Below are positions 18,244 to 27,408 of a stretch of DNA of 64,000 nt, piece after piece. The position numbers were made by a program, and so were the translations under genes. The notes under the pieces are model-generated. The model saw nothing but the letters and a program-made list of their open reading frames with translations. It did not search any database and was not told the DNA's origin. Each line of letters opens with the position of its first letter. Positions within the stretch are counted from its first letter, which is position 1. This DNA is from Flavipsychrobacter stenotrophus (GTDB taxonomy: Bacteria > Bacteroidota > Bacteroidia > Chitinophagales > Chitinophagaceae): positions 1-64,000 of the forward strand of contig NZ_PPSL01000005.1 of assembly GCF_002954265.1 (NCBI RefSeq), in the 5' to 3' direction.

Positions 18244-18257
18244 TGTCAATATTGACA
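18244..18257. promoter_or_regulatory. Dispersed palindrome, site 4 (TGTCAATATTGACA)
   Basis: A perfect 14-bp palindrome, 89 bp after the HNH stop and about 100 bp before the SIR2 gene. Confidence 0.7.
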
Positions 18258-18358
18258 ATTTCCGAGTTGGTAAATCGAAATACACTTCAAAGTAAGAAAC
18301 TGTCATATTTGAGCTTAACTTTACTATGATAAATAATAACTATTTACATAAAGACCCT

Positions 18359-19897
18359 ATGAACAAAATTGACATTATAGAGAAAATTGTTTCTGGTATT
18401 TCTGAATTCAAAATCATTCCTTTTTTTGGTGCAGGGATGAGTAAACCGTGTGGGGCACTTGACTGGCGAGGATTAGTTGAAACATTAAAATCGGAATTGT
18501 CAAATTGCGAAAATATTGATGATAATTTACTAATTGCGGAGCAGTATCAAATACAGTTTGGGAGAGATAAATTGATAGAGAAATTAAGAGATTTGTGTGC
18601 GTTGAAAATACGCACTTCAGATACGTATCAAAACCACCTTAAGATTCTGGCGATGAATCCCCCAATAATTTATACAACTAACTATGATAATGCTTTAGAA
18701 GAAGCTGCCGACTTAATATCAAAAAAATACCTAAAAATCGTTGGATTGAACGACATTGTCGCATCTCCTCATGGTTCAAATCAAATCATTAAATTTCACG
18801 GCGATTTTCAGGATGACCAAAGTATTGTTTTTACACGAAGTGATTATGACGAACGTTTAAAAATTGAAAGACATCCATTAGATGTACTCTTCCGTAGCCA
18901 TATTTTGGGAAAAAGTGTTTTGTTCTTAGGATATGGTTTTGGTGATGAAAACATTCAGTACATTTTTGAAAAACATAGTGAATTTTACGGAACAGACAAT
19001 CTACCGCCTTCCTACATTATCTCCTTTAGCCACAACAAAGTAAAGGAAGAAGAGTTAAAAAAGAAGAATGTGACAACTCTCGTATTATCATCGCCAGATG
19101 AACTAACATCATTAATAACTGAAATCAATTCTAAAGTTTTTGATAAAGGCAATGATTTTGATTTGACGTTTCTCAATCAAGATATTCACCGTGAAGTACT
19201 TTTGAATTTCGAGCTCGATAACTTGAAAAATTACATTAGCTCTACCAATCATACAGGCAAAGAAAAACATGACAAAATACGTCGAACATTAGAAATGAAG
19301 ATTTTGCCTAACGATGTAGAGCCCAATGTTGCAAAATTATTTATGGAATTCTTATCTGCTGATTATGAAACAGAAATAGTTGACGCCCTTGTCTTGGCAT
19401 TTGAACATGTATCATTTAGAAATTTCGAAAATATTATTTCTATTTCTTTCAAACTAATAGAATTGACAGAAAACCCACGATATGTTTTTAGTATGTCTAA
19501 CCCATTTTCATGGTTACTTGCGTTGATGAAAATAGAGATGAAATTATGTAAGGTTTTAGATGATGCAGCGGAGATAAGCAAATGGTATTGTTGTATTATT
19601 CTGGGTTACCTTGAAGGCCAAATTGCAGAAAAGAAAAGACTTGAATTTAATCAAGTTGATAGCCTTTTTATTGCTTTACAGACACATAATTATAACCAAC
19701 TTGATTTAGAAGACCGAGGCTTTACGAAAGAACAAATAGACGAGACAATTCAATTTTATATTGGACAGCACGGACAGATTTTACGCAACAGGCAACAGAT
19801 GGGTTCAGTGTCAAACGGCCCCAATATGTTCAGACGAAATTTAAAGAACATACAGAATCAATTAACTAATGGACTACCTAAAAATGTGATCGATTAG
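18359..19897 (+). CDS. SIR2-domain defence protein
   Basis: The 512-residue protein has an N-terminal SIR2-like NAD-binding domain (about 1-240) with FFGAGMS (G-A-G motif), TTNYDN and the histidine motif KFHGD. It also has LFRSHILGKSVLFLGYGFGD, typical of SIR2 proteins in phage-defence systems. The C-terminal half (240-512) is helical and unfamiliar; it may be the sensor. Defence SIR2 proteins usually destroy NAD+ on phage sensing. A start 11 codons upstream (18326) is possible. It heads a plus-strand run of four genes up to 21857, which may be one system. Confidence 0.75.
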   Translation: MNKIDIIEKIVSGISEFKIIPFFGAGMSKPCGALDWRGLVETLKSELSNCENIDDNLLIAEQYQIQFGRDKLIEKLRDLCALKIRTSDTYQNHLKILAMNPPIIYTTNYDNALEEAADLISKKYLKIVGLNDIVASPHGSNQIIKFHGDFQDDQSIVFTRSDYDERLKIERHPLDVLFRSHILGKSVLFLGYGFGDENIQYIFEKHSEFYGTDNLPPSYIISFSHNKVKEEELKKKNVTTLVLSSPDELTSLITEINSKVFDKGNDFDLTFLNQDIHREVLLNFELDNLKNYISSTNHTGKEKHDKIRRTLEMKILPNDVEPNVAKLFMEFLSADYETEIVDALVLAFEHVSFRNFENIISISFKLIELTENPRYVFSMSNPFSWLLALMKIEMKLCKVLDDAAEISKWYCCIILGYLEGQIAEKKRLEFNQVDSLFIALQTHNYNQLDLEDRGFTKEQIDETIQFYIGQHGQILRNRQQMGSVSNGPNMFRRNLKNIQNQLTNGLPKNVID

Positions 19898-19956
19898 AAT
19901 GCCTTTGATAACAAATTTTCCTTCAGTTAGATCCCTCATAATATATAAATAAGCAC

Positions 19957-20181
19957 ATGGTATATTTAGTGAACTCGCTCTACATATATTTAATTGGGGT
20001 GGTAATTGCATATTTTCTTTTGAAACTGCGATTGAATAAAAATCCCGAAAAATTTAAAGACGCACCATTTGGTGCAAATATCGAGCAAGTCAGTTCTGCG
20101 GGGGCACTCATGAGTTGGTTTATTATCTTTATTATCATTGGAATGCGGGTACGTATTTTTTTACTGAAAAATTTCAGATAA
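19957..20181 (+). CDS. Small membrane protein, unknown
   Basis: The 74-residue protein has two hydrophobic helices (about 3-23 and 47-67) and a short polar loop between them. It lies 59 bp after the SIR2 gene and 57 bp before the next likely start, so it is probably part of the same transcript. Tiny membrane proteins in defence operons can anchor or gate effectors, but no evidence goes beyond position. Confidence 0.5.
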   Translation: MVYLVNSLYIYLIGVVIAYFLLKLRLNKNPEKFKDAPFGANIEQVSSAGALMSWFIIFIIIGMRVRIFLLKNFR

Positions 20182-20238
20182 TAGAAATTGAATTATGCAA
20201 GGTTTAAGATTGTAGTTTTATGTCATAATGAGTCCTAC

Positions 20239-21018
20239 ATGTTTGAAAATGATAAAGCAGACCTTCAGCAAAAAATATCACAAGTAAAAGAGCATAAGAA
20301 AAAGCTTGAAGTTATAATTAGACCATTTCTTTCAGATAACCTTGGAAAGAAGCAAGTTACAGAGCTTTGCCATGTTGGTAAGTTCATAATGTCCTTAAGC
20401 GAGAATGCGCATATTGTAAAACATGCTGATAGCCCTGATTTTGTTATTTCCCACAACGGCGAATTGATAGGATTAGAGCACGAACAAGTATTGATTGCAG
20501 ATAAAGTAGAGAAGTATCGATCACTTAGGAAGCTGTTTGATGACGCTGCTAATGACTTTGAAGTGCAGTATCCTGAATACAAGCTATTGGCTAATTGCCG
20601 GTTGGTTGATGAAAACTACTCTTTCGCCAAAAAAGATAGTATTCAATTGAGAAGGTCAATTTGTGAATATATCTATGGGTTAGTAACAGAACAACCAATA
20701 GACAAGCCTTCATTTATTGAAGAGGTGAGAATAATGAAACACTCTCAAGTTGCATTTTGTTATAATGGCGGCGCTCACTACGTAAGTGAATTAGATAGCC
20801 CAACTTTAAATCGCGCAATCGCGAAGAAAGACGCTTTAATAGAATCATATAAAATGAATTCGGACCTTAAAGAACAATGGCTTTTAATTGTCACGGGCGG
20901 AGCTTCAAAAGATTCATTTGAGGTTAACGAAAACAAACTTGAAAATAATATAAGATCGAAATTTCATCGCGTTTATCTTCTTGATGACTTTAGTGCAAAA
21001 ATTCTACGGATTGTTTAG
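20239..21018 (+). CDS. Putative PD-(D/E)xK-like nuclease, unknown family
   Basis: The 259-residue protein has a helical start (MFENDKADLQQ), then SPDFVISHNGELIGLEHEQV (about 69-88). There an Asp at a strand end is followed by an E-x-E-type motif on the next strand, like the core of the PD-(D/E)xK fold. A later block QWLLIVTGG and a C-terminal YLLDDFSAKIL fit alpha/beta strands. The fold call is inference. A TTG start at 20188 would add 17 residues. It is third in the SIR2 gene run. Confidence 0.5.
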   Translation: MFENDKADLQQKISQVKEHKKKLEVIIRPFLSDNLGKKQVTELCHVGKFIMSLSENAHIVKHADSPDFVISHNGELIGLEHEQVLIADKVEKYRSLRKLFDDAANDFEVQYPEYKLLANCRLVDENYSFAKKDSIQLRRSICEYIYGLVTEQPIDKPSFIEEVRIMKHSQVAFCYNGGAHYVSELDSPTLNRAIAKKDALIESYKMNSDLKEQWLLIVTGGASKDSFEVNENKLENNIRSKFHRVYLLDDFSAKILRIV

Positions 21019-21086
21019 TTCAAATTATTCAAGTTGGACGTGGCTATTACTACCATAATAATTAAGACGTAAATACATTTGATAAA

Positions 21087-21857
21087 TTGAAAAGCTTAAA
21101 AGTAACTTTTGATAAAAATGTTTATGAGTTTGTTGTTGCCCCTGAAAAACAAGCGCTCATTTCCGACAATAAGAGAAATGTCTTTAGGAAAATAAATCAG
21201 CTTATCCATTCAGGCATGATTGAGCCGTTTATTTCTGAAACTATCCTAACTTATGAAGTTCTAACTAAAAAAATAAGACAGGAAATCCTGTCAAATAACA
21301 ACCCTATAATCGCGACAAGCAATGGGCCTTTCATAACAATTGGATCAAATCCTCAAATACACCCGGGCAATTCGATTCAGGATGATGTATTTTTACCCAT
21401 GGCGATCGACTCAGGTTTTAAAATTTTGCCTGATAGACGATTTGGGAAGCTTACTAATCCTGCCATAAAACCAGAATGGTATTATTTGCCGGATGAAGAC
21501 TTTTTTGCTGGTACGGAAAGATTTTCCAAAGTAATTAATGAGATAGATAAATTGGATGTGGGTTATAAAGCATTTCAAATCGAATTAGGACTTTTAGAAA
21601 ATTCTAATTTAAAACCGCACGAAGCAATTCAACAATATAAAGGAAGTCCAAAAAAATTAAGCGCTTTAATTAGTGAAAGAAGCGACGGAGATTCGCTGGC
21701 ACTCCACATTTCAAATCAGTTAGATTTTTTCTGCACATACGACAAAGGAATAAGCGCGAAAAAATCCGTTTTCAATGAAAAAATTATAGTTCAGCTCAAG
21801 GACAAATTTTCCTTTTTAAAAGGCACACCGGAAGAATTGATAGATTTGTTTGGATAG
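21087..21857 (+). CDS. Putative PIN-like nuclease, unknown family
   Basis: The 256-residue protein opens with VTFDKNVYEFVV, where the Asp ends the first strand. It has an acidic helix ETILTYEVL and a late block RSDGDSLALHISNQLDFFCTYDKG, in which two acids and a T-x-D-like motif could complete a PIN-type active site. The start is TTG, with no better ATG nearby. It is last in the SIR2 run, 68 bp after the putative nuclease. The convergent OLD gene begins 106 bp away. Function is unproven. Confidence 0.5.
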   Translation: MKSLKVTFDKNVYEFVVAPEKQALISDNKRNVFRKINQLIHSGMIEPFISETILTYEVLTKKIRQEILSNNNPIIATSNGPFITIGSNPQIHPGNSIQDDVFLPMAIDSGFKILPDRRFGKLTNPAIKPEWYYLPDEDFFAGTERFSKVINEIDKLDVGYKAFQIELGLLENSNLKPHEAIQQYKGSPKKLSALISERSDGDSLALHISNQLDFFCTYDKGISAKKSVFNEKIIVQLKDKFSFLKGTPEELIDLFG

Positions 21858-21963
21858 ATTTGCTTAGCTTAAGATTGAGTCTATCTTGACAATTTTTAAA
21901 TCGCTTTTCTGAGCAGCAATAGCAGTTCCTTGTTTATTTTGTCGTTACGATAAGAGGGTATGA

Positions 21964-23586
21964 TTATTTAATACTCTTATTCAGTTTTGTATTAATAGAC
22001 TTCAATACCTTGATAACTTCTGCTGCCGACTGCTTAAATTCAGCTAATGCATCCTCTCGATTACTTAGTGCCCACAACATGACTTCTTTAACAAGTACTC
22101 CTTTTGCATCCTGTTTTTTTAATCCATGGGGCATTTTGAGTACGGCTTGAACTTTTTCTTGAAATCGTTCTGGGTAATATTCTTCAAAATTATCCTTTAC
22201 AAAGGTGGAGAAGTGTTCTGTCGGCCAAGTTTTAAAGGCGCTCTGCAATTTGCTAATACACTCCTTGCCAGCACTATCTCCATCAGCAATCACCCAAGCC
22301 TTTTTATAGTACATTGGACTGGTGTGAATGAATACAAATAGTCTATTGAAATCATGAACTCTGACTTCAAGATCTTGTACCCCTTTTGCAGCTATTGTTT
22401 TTATTTTTCCGTAAAGTTCTGGTACAAAATTGGGAATCAGGAAATCACGAATAACATATTCTGCGGATGATTCTTCTAATATTAAGTAGGACTGGTGCAA
22501 CTCAAAATCAAAAAAATCGTAGCCCAATTTACTAAGAATATCCAATCTGGTTTCCGGCTTATTATCGACCTCTTTTACTGTGGTAGTTGGTACATTTTCA
22601 TTGATTCCATCAATCTTCGTTTCTGCTTTCCAATCGAAAAAGAAAATTTTGCTCTTTGGAGCTGCGCCTAAATATTTTAAAACGATGCTGGAATGTGTGG
22701 AAATGACAAACTGATTACTGCTTGCCTTTTCAATAATTAAATCAAGCAATTTTTTTAGTGCCTTTGGGTGTATATCGTTCTCTAATTCTTCAACTAAAAA
22801 AAGCTTGTTGTTTTCCGTAAGTAGAATAACAATGAAGCCTACTATATTAGCTACCCCATCGCCCATTGAACGAATTGGAATCATTGACGAATTGACAGAA
22901 TACATTCCAGGCTCATTTCCATTCGCGCTCTCTGTTGGAATCACACCGACTCTGAAACCAAGAATATCTTCGCATAGCTTGTTGTACCTATCACTATTTC
23001 TACTTGAAATAATTTTGATGATTTTTGCAGACAAATTTCTTAGAGTGTCAGAGACTTTAAATGTCTGATCTCTACCGGTATTAGTATCATAGTACTCTGT
23101 TTTTCTTTTTGAAAGAAACGGATAAATAAAATTGTTTAAATTTTCATTATCTGAAAATCGGGGAAAATCAGAAATATTCTCCTTAAAATCAGACTCCTTC
23201 TGAAACTCCACACGATCGCCCTTAACTCTTTTGACTTTATCTTGGGAATTGTAAAATAGATTTTCCTCAACTCCATTAACGCTATATATACCCCACATTA
23301 TTGTAAAACTGGTACCAGTTCTATTCAACTTATCGCTTTTTGAATAAAGTACTGTCTTTTCAATTTCCGACACATCAACAATACTAATGTAAGTTTTCGC
23401 ATAAGTGGCAGATGTTCTAATATCATACTTATCGAAGGATCGATTTTGAAGATTATATAACGCCTTTATAACTGTTGATTTCCCAGAGTTATTAGCCCCT
23501 GTTATAAGGTTTATGTTCTCCGACAGTTCAAGAAGGGTATTTTCGTGACTTTTTACATTTATCAATTCAAGCGATTTTATTTTCAT
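21964..23586 (-). CDS. OLD-family ATP-dependent endonuclease
   Basis: The 540-residue protein has an N-terminal ABC/SMC-like ATPase with Walker A GANNSGKST (about 29-37) and Walker B/D-loop LFLVEELENDIHP, plus the STHS His switch. A C-terminal TOPRIM domain contains LEESSAE and VIADGDSAG. This is the class 1 OLD layout, as in P2 Old; length is normal. OLD nucleases cut DNA and act in phage exclusion, alone or with UvrD-like GajB helicase in Gabija. No helicase is adjacent, so a stand-alone OLD is likely. The ATG at 23586 is preferred to a TTG two codons earlier. Confidence 0.85.
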   Translation of the reverse strand: MKIKSLELINVKSHENTLLELSENINLITGANNSGKSTVIKALYNLQNRSFDKYDIRTSATYAKTYISIVDVSEIEKTVLYSKSDKLNRTGTSFTIMWGIYSVNGVEENLFYNSQDKVKRVKGDRVEFQKESDFKENISDFPRFSDNENLNNFIYPFLSKRKTEYYDTNTGRDQTFKVSDTLRNLSAKIIKIISSRNSDRYNKLCEDILGFRVGVIPTESANGNEPGMYSVNSSMIPIRSMGDGVANIVGFIVILLTENNKLFLVEELENDIHPKALKKLLDLIIEKASSNQFVISTHSSIVLKYLGAAPKSKIFFFDWKAETKIDGINENVPTTTVKEVDNKPETRLDILSKLGYDFFDFELHQSYLILEESSAEYVIRDFLIPNFVPELYGKIKTIAAKGVQDLEVRVHDFNRLFVFIHTSPMYYKKAWVIADGDSAGKECISKLQSAFKTWPTEHFSTFVKDNFEEYYPERFQEKVQAVLKMPHGLKKQDAKGVLVKEVMLWALSNREDALAEFKQSAAEVIKVLKSINTKLNKSIK

Positions 23587-23650
23587 AGCCAATTCTTATT
23601 TCAGCTAAATGTACATAACAACATCTTGAAATACTAACTGTTGCAGTGCA

Positions 23651-23664
23651 TATCAATATTGACA
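23651..23664 (-). promoter_or_regulatory. Dispersed palindrome, site 5 (TATCAATATTGACA)
   Basis: It lies 3 bp past the TAG stop of the VirE-like gene (23668) and 64 bp upstream of the OLD gene. Confidence 0.65.
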
Positions 23665-23667
23665 ATT

Positions 23668-25173
23668 CTAATCTGCCTCGTTTGATGCTAAGCAATAGTG
23701 TATACTGTCAACTTTGTCAAGAATTTGAGTATCCAAAACTCTACCGTTAGCTATTTCTACATCGTCATCAATGTCGCATTCAAATTCAATGTCGTTGGAA
23801 CCAACTATAGGAATGTAAGTTATCTCCATCGTTTTATTTTTGTATTTAACAATCGCATCAAGATCTATTTGTTCTTCTTTCCAGTATTTCTTTATCGTCC
23901 TTATGCCAATTTTCTTACAGCCTTTCCTTGCAGCAACAATCTCTATCAAATCATGAACCTCTTGCTGTGTAGGTTTCTTAGAAAGTGCAAAGCGTAAACA
24001 ATCGGAGAAAGGATTAATAATATTATGCTTTGCACTTTTCGATTTAAATATTTCTAATAGTTCCTTAGCAATAGTTATAGCCTCTATAGTCTTATTCCTT
24101 TTATACAAACTTGCCATTTCAATTGCCAATGATCTTCTTTGAGAAGGTGAAATTGTCTTTTCTTTGCAATGAAAGATTTTAGTTCTTGTAACAGGATAGA
24201 TTTCGCCAGTATTTTTAATGCCATTATAAATGAAATTGAAATGTCCTTGTAGGTCTCTGAAAGTTGCTTCTGTTACAGTTTTATTTTTATTCAACCATTT
24301 TATGTAGTTAAAGATATATGCCGGATCAACATCTGGATTCATATAATAGAGATTGTGAATTATTTGAGCAAAAACTGCGTGTTTCTTTCCATCGGGTATC
24401 TTATAAGCAGGTGGCAAAAAAACATGACAGTAGTCAACAGGTCTCATGTCGAATATCCTATTCTTCACTTCAACTTCTGTTTTGAACTTTAGTTTTTTTA
24501 TCACTTCTGTGATAGGAATACGTTCATACTGAGAAAGTGCATTCTGTAAACAATCGGAAGAAGAAGTAATAATATTATGCTTTGCACTTTTTTCAAGATT
24601 CTTTTCTTTTGTAAGAATATACTGTTCCGGTATTTCTATTATGGCAGAAGGATTATAATAACAATCAGGATCGTATGATATGTACCAGGCATTGGACTTA
24701 CTTTTCGTTTGAGGATCTAAATTTAAATCAGTGAAAATATATTCGCAGATATATCGCCTTATACTATCGAAATTGTCAGCAGTAATCTCATTTTCAACTT
24801 TTGTAAAGAAAGACAAACCTTGTCCTGAGCAAGACAAACATATCATTGATATGAAATCCCTATACTTCTCTATGATTTTGCTTTTCAAATTCAATGCATC
24901 GCCCTCTTTATCTATGTCGAAGTACATGTAACCGCTGAACTCTTTTATACTGGCATCATCACGATAGGTTACAGTGCAGCATGGTGTGATATTTGGCAGA
25001 AATCTCTTTAGCTTGACTTTGTTTGCTGTATATTTAGGATGTGTTGCATCAAGTGCTCTTATGGCCTTTATTGCTGGTGTGTCATTGACCTTGATAAGTT
25101 TTACAAGTCTTTCAATACTTATCTTCCTGTTTGGATTGCAGTCTCTAATCCCTTTTTCAAAATAACTGTACAT
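23668..25173 (-). CDS. VirE-N/BT4734-like protein carrying two in-frame palindromic inserts
   Basis: The 501-residue protein has the BT4734/VirE N-terminal domain (about 25-190): AIRALDATHPKYTANKVKLK, LPNITPCCTVTYRDD, YMYFDIDKEGD and the CSGQGLSFFTKV loop. Such proteins accompany primase/helicase genes in Bacteroidota mobile elements. The middle and C-terminal parts are unfamiliar. Two near-identical 19-residue runs (SAKHNIITSSSDCLQNALS at about 195 and SAKHNIINPFSDCLRFALS at about 379) come from the 57-bp palindromic elements at 24534 and 23982. The ATG at 25173 is preferred to an upstream TTG/ATG because the domain starts near it and a hairpin precedes it. Confidence 0.75.
   Translation of the reverse strand: MYSYFEKGIRDCNPNRKISIERLVKLIKVNDTPAIKAIRALDATHPKYTANKVKLKRFLPNITPCCTVTYRDDASIKEFSGYMYFDIDKEGDALNLKSKIIEKYRDFISMICLSCSGQGLSFFTKVENEITADNFDSIRRYICEYIFTDLNLDPQTKSKSNAWYISYDPDCYYNPSAIIEIPEQYILTKEKNLEKSAKHNIITSSSDCLQNALSQYERIPITEVIKKLKFKTEVEVKNRIFDMRPVDYCHVFLPPAYKIPDGKKHAVFAQIIHNLYYMNPDVDPAYIFNYIKWLNKNKTVTEATFRDLQGHFNFIYNGIKNTGEIYPVTRTKIFHCKEKTISPSQRRSLAIEMASLYKRNKTIEAITIAKELLEIFKSKSAKHNIINPFSDCLRFALSKKPTQQEVHDLIEIVAARKGCKKIGIRTIKKYWKEEQIDLDAIVKYKNKTMEITYIPIVGSNDIEFECDIDDDVEIANGRVLDTQILDKVDSIHYCLASNEAD
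23982..24038 (-). repeat. 57-bp palindromic element, copy A (in frame in CDS)
   Basis: Outer arms AAAGTGCAAAGCGTAA and TTATGCTTTGCACTTT are inverted repeats with one mismatch. It encodes 19 residues of the VirE-like protein in the same phase as copy B. Confidence 0.85.
24534..24590 (-). repeat. 57-bp palindromic element, copy B (in frame in CDS)
   Basis: Same length and phase as copy A. The left arm has diverged (AAAGTGCATTCTGTAA); the core ACAATCGGA and the right arm TTATGCTTTGCACTTT are kept. Confidence 0.85.
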
Positions 25174-25185
25174 TATAAAATAAAA

Positions 25186-25221
25186 AAACCGGACGAAGGC
25201 TGGAAGACACTTGTCCGGTTT
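25186..25221 (-). promoter_or_regulatory. Terminator-shaped hairpin in the 5' leader of the VirE-like gene
   Basis: AAACCGGAC pairs with GTCCGGTTT (25213-25221). On the minus strand it is followed by a T-rich run and then the ATG at 25173. An intrinsic terminator this close to a start suggests attenuation or protection from read-through. Confidence 0.55.
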
Positions 25222-25403
25222 GGTTTTGAAACCAATATCGTTAAAATAGACTGACACCTTCCAGAGCAATCAGCTATCATACTTTACATACTGTTGTTTC
25301 AAACAATTGTAAACTATAAAGCGATATTACAGGCAACCTTCAACTCCGAGAAGTGATTTGAGATAAATACTTTCGTTCCCCAATAAGCGATACATAGTAC
25401 GTA

Positions 25404-25430
25404 TTGACATTTACCATTCAGTTATATTTG
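25404..25430 (+). promoter_or_regulatory. Promoter of the FtsK-like gene, with an overlapping palindrome half-site
   Basis: TATATTTG at 25423-25430 matches the -7 box. TTG at 25404 with a 16-bp spacer gives a short -33. The -33 TATTGACA is also a half-site of the dispersed palindrome, so a regulator binding it could block this promoter. The CDS starts at 25457. Confidence 0.5.
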
Positions 25431-25456
25431 TGAATAAATATTAAACTATAAAAAGC

Positions 25457-27190
25457 ATGTTTAGTTGGTTAAAGAGAAAACCAAAGCAAGTCGACGAATT
25501 AAAAAAGGACAAACAACCTAATTTGAATTCATCCGAGAAATCAAATGATCTATCGGTTTATATCGAAGATGGCAAAGCAATAGCTGAACGGATAACCGAA
25601 ACCATAAATGCACCAACAATTATTGGGAGTGATATTTCGGGCATAATGAATGATACATTACAGCATATAGATGTCCAAATACAACTGGCAGTAAGCACCA
25701 TAATTCAGACCACTGTGTTAGAAGATTATGTCTACCCTGCTGTAACTCTTCTTAATGAGCAGCCTGAAACAGTTAGAGATATTGATCTGGCGGCACTTGA
25801 AGAAAATAAATCGAATCTCGTTACAGCTTTAAACAGTTTTGGTGTAAACATTCAGAGTATCGCGGCTACGGTAGGACCAACAGAAACGTTATTTGAAATT
25901 GTCCCAGCAGTTGGAGTAAGAATTGCTAAGATTGTTAACTTAAAAGAAGACATTTCTCTAACATTAAATGCTCCTGGTATCAGCATCATAGCTCCCATCC
26001 CAGGCAAGGGAACAATTGGTATTAGCATACCAAACAAAGTAAGACAAACGGTTTACATCCGCTCATTGATAGAAACAGAATTGTCAAGTTCAGACAATAT
26101 GGAGCTACCCATTTCTTTGGGTAAGAGGTCTGACAATACTGATTATATAGCTGATCTTACTGCATTGCCTCATCTGTTGGTTGCAGGTGCAACAGGACAA
26201 GGTAAGTCGGTCGGAATAAACGCAATTATTGTATCTCTGCTTTACAGGAAGCATCCGTCAGAGCTAAAGTTTGTAATGATAGATACGAAACAAGTAGAAC
26301 TTGTCGCTTATGAACCCATTGCCAACTACTTCCTTGCCAAGTTGCCAACAGGCAAATCTGCGATAGTAACTGACGCAACAAAAGCTATCGATACGCTTGG
26401 TGCACTTTGCCTTGAAATGGATAACCGGTATGAGTTACTCAAAGATGCGAGTGTGCGTAATATCAAGGATTATCATAGGAAGGCCGAGAACGATAGTCGT
26501 GATTATAGACACAAGGACCTACCTTACATTGTCCTTATCATAGAAGAGTTTGCAGATTTAATGATTAGGTCAGGTAGAGAGGTTGAAATGCCGTTGACAA
26601 GATTAGCACAAACTGGACGTGTTGTAGGTATTCATTTAATTATTTCTACACAACATCCGTCATCAGATGTTATAACAGCCAATTTAAAGGCTAATTTCCT
26701 GGGTCGTATATCTTTCAAGGTGACTTCTAAAATCAATTCACGAACAATTCTTGATGTTAACGGTGCTGAAACACTTCTGGGAAATGGCGATATGCTGATT
26801 GCAATAAATAATGAGGTACAACGTATTCAATGTGCTTATATAAGCAATGCAGAAGTGGACAAGGTGGTCGAATCCATTGCAAATCAACAAGGGTATCCTA
26901 CCGCATATTTGCTTCCCGAAACTGACACTTCAGGTTGGAACGATGCAACCATTAATTTACGTTATCGAGATAAGATGTTCAATGACTGTGCACGTCTGGT
27001 TGTACAAATGCAATCAGGTTCTACTTCCAATATACAACGACGCTTTAACCTTGGCTATAACAAAGCGGGACGAATTATGGACCAACTTGAAGCAGCTGGC
27101 ATCGTTGGACCAGCCTACGGTAGCAACCCTCGTGAAGTATACTATAAAACCGAACTTGAAATAGAAAGCTTTCTACAGTCATTGAAATGA
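25457..27190 (+). CDS. Soluble FtsK/SpoIIIE-like DNA translocase
   Basis: The 577-residue protein has the FtsK motor: Walker A GATGQGKS (about 245), the MIDTKQVELVAYE block and Walker B VLIIEEFADLM (about 360), then LAQTGRVVGIHLIISTQHPS. A C-terminal winged-helix gamma-type domain (about 500-565; SNIQRRFNLGYNKAGRIMDQ) normally reads KOPS and contacts XerD. It lacks the N-terminal membrane helices of chromosomal FtsK and begins with the basic MFSWLKRKPKQ. Island-encoded soluble FtsK proteins may aid element transfer, dimer resolution or defence. It is monocistronic with its own promoter. Confidence 0.85.
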   Translation: MFSWLKRKPKQVDELKKDKQPNLNSSEKSNDLSVYIEDGKAIAERITETINAPTIIGSDISGIMNDTLQHIDVQIQLAVSTIIQTTVLEDYVYPAVTLLNEQPETVRDIDLAALEENKSNLVTALNSFGVNIQSIAATVGPTETLFEIVPAVGVRIAKIVNLKEDISLTLNAPGISIIAPIPGKGTIGISIPNKVRQTVYIRSLIETELSSSDNMELPISLGKRSDNTDYIADLTALPHLLVAGATGQGKSVGINAIIVSLLYRKHPSELKFVMIDTKQVELVAYEPIANYFLAKLPTGKSAIVTDATKAIDTLGALCLEMDNRYELLKDASVRNIKDYHRKAENDSRDYRHKDLPYIVLIIEEFADLMIRSGREVEMPLTRLAQTGRVVGIHLIISTQHPSSDVITANLKANFLGRISFKVTSKINSRTILDVNGAETLLGNGDMLIAINNEVQRIQCAYISNAEVDKVVESIANQQGYPTAYLLPETDTSGWNDATINLRYRDKMFNDCARLVVQMQSGSTSNIQRRFNLGYNKAGRIMDQLEAAGIVGPAYGSNPREVYYKTELEIESFLQSLK

Positions 27191-27231
27191 AATCAATATG
27201 CTATATCAAAGAAGAAAGTTTGATAAAGCAA

Positions 27232-27245
27232 TATCAATATTGACA
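27232..27245. promoter_or_regulatory. Dispersed palindrome, site 6 (TATCAATATTGACA)
   Basis: It is 41 bp after the FtsK-like stop, in the convergent gap before the HNH gene at 27409. The gap holds nothing else. Confidence 0.65.
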
Positions 27246-27408
27246 TCACGGAATGACTATTAGGTATCAAAGTGAAACTCTATCATTAAGGTGGCGAACA
27301 TTTATATTAAGAATGAATCGGCAAGCTTAGCAAGTCTCAGAATATGTATTGATACAGTCAGCGCAGTTCGTTAGACCAATTGAAATTGTGGAAAGGAATG
27401 CTGAAATG

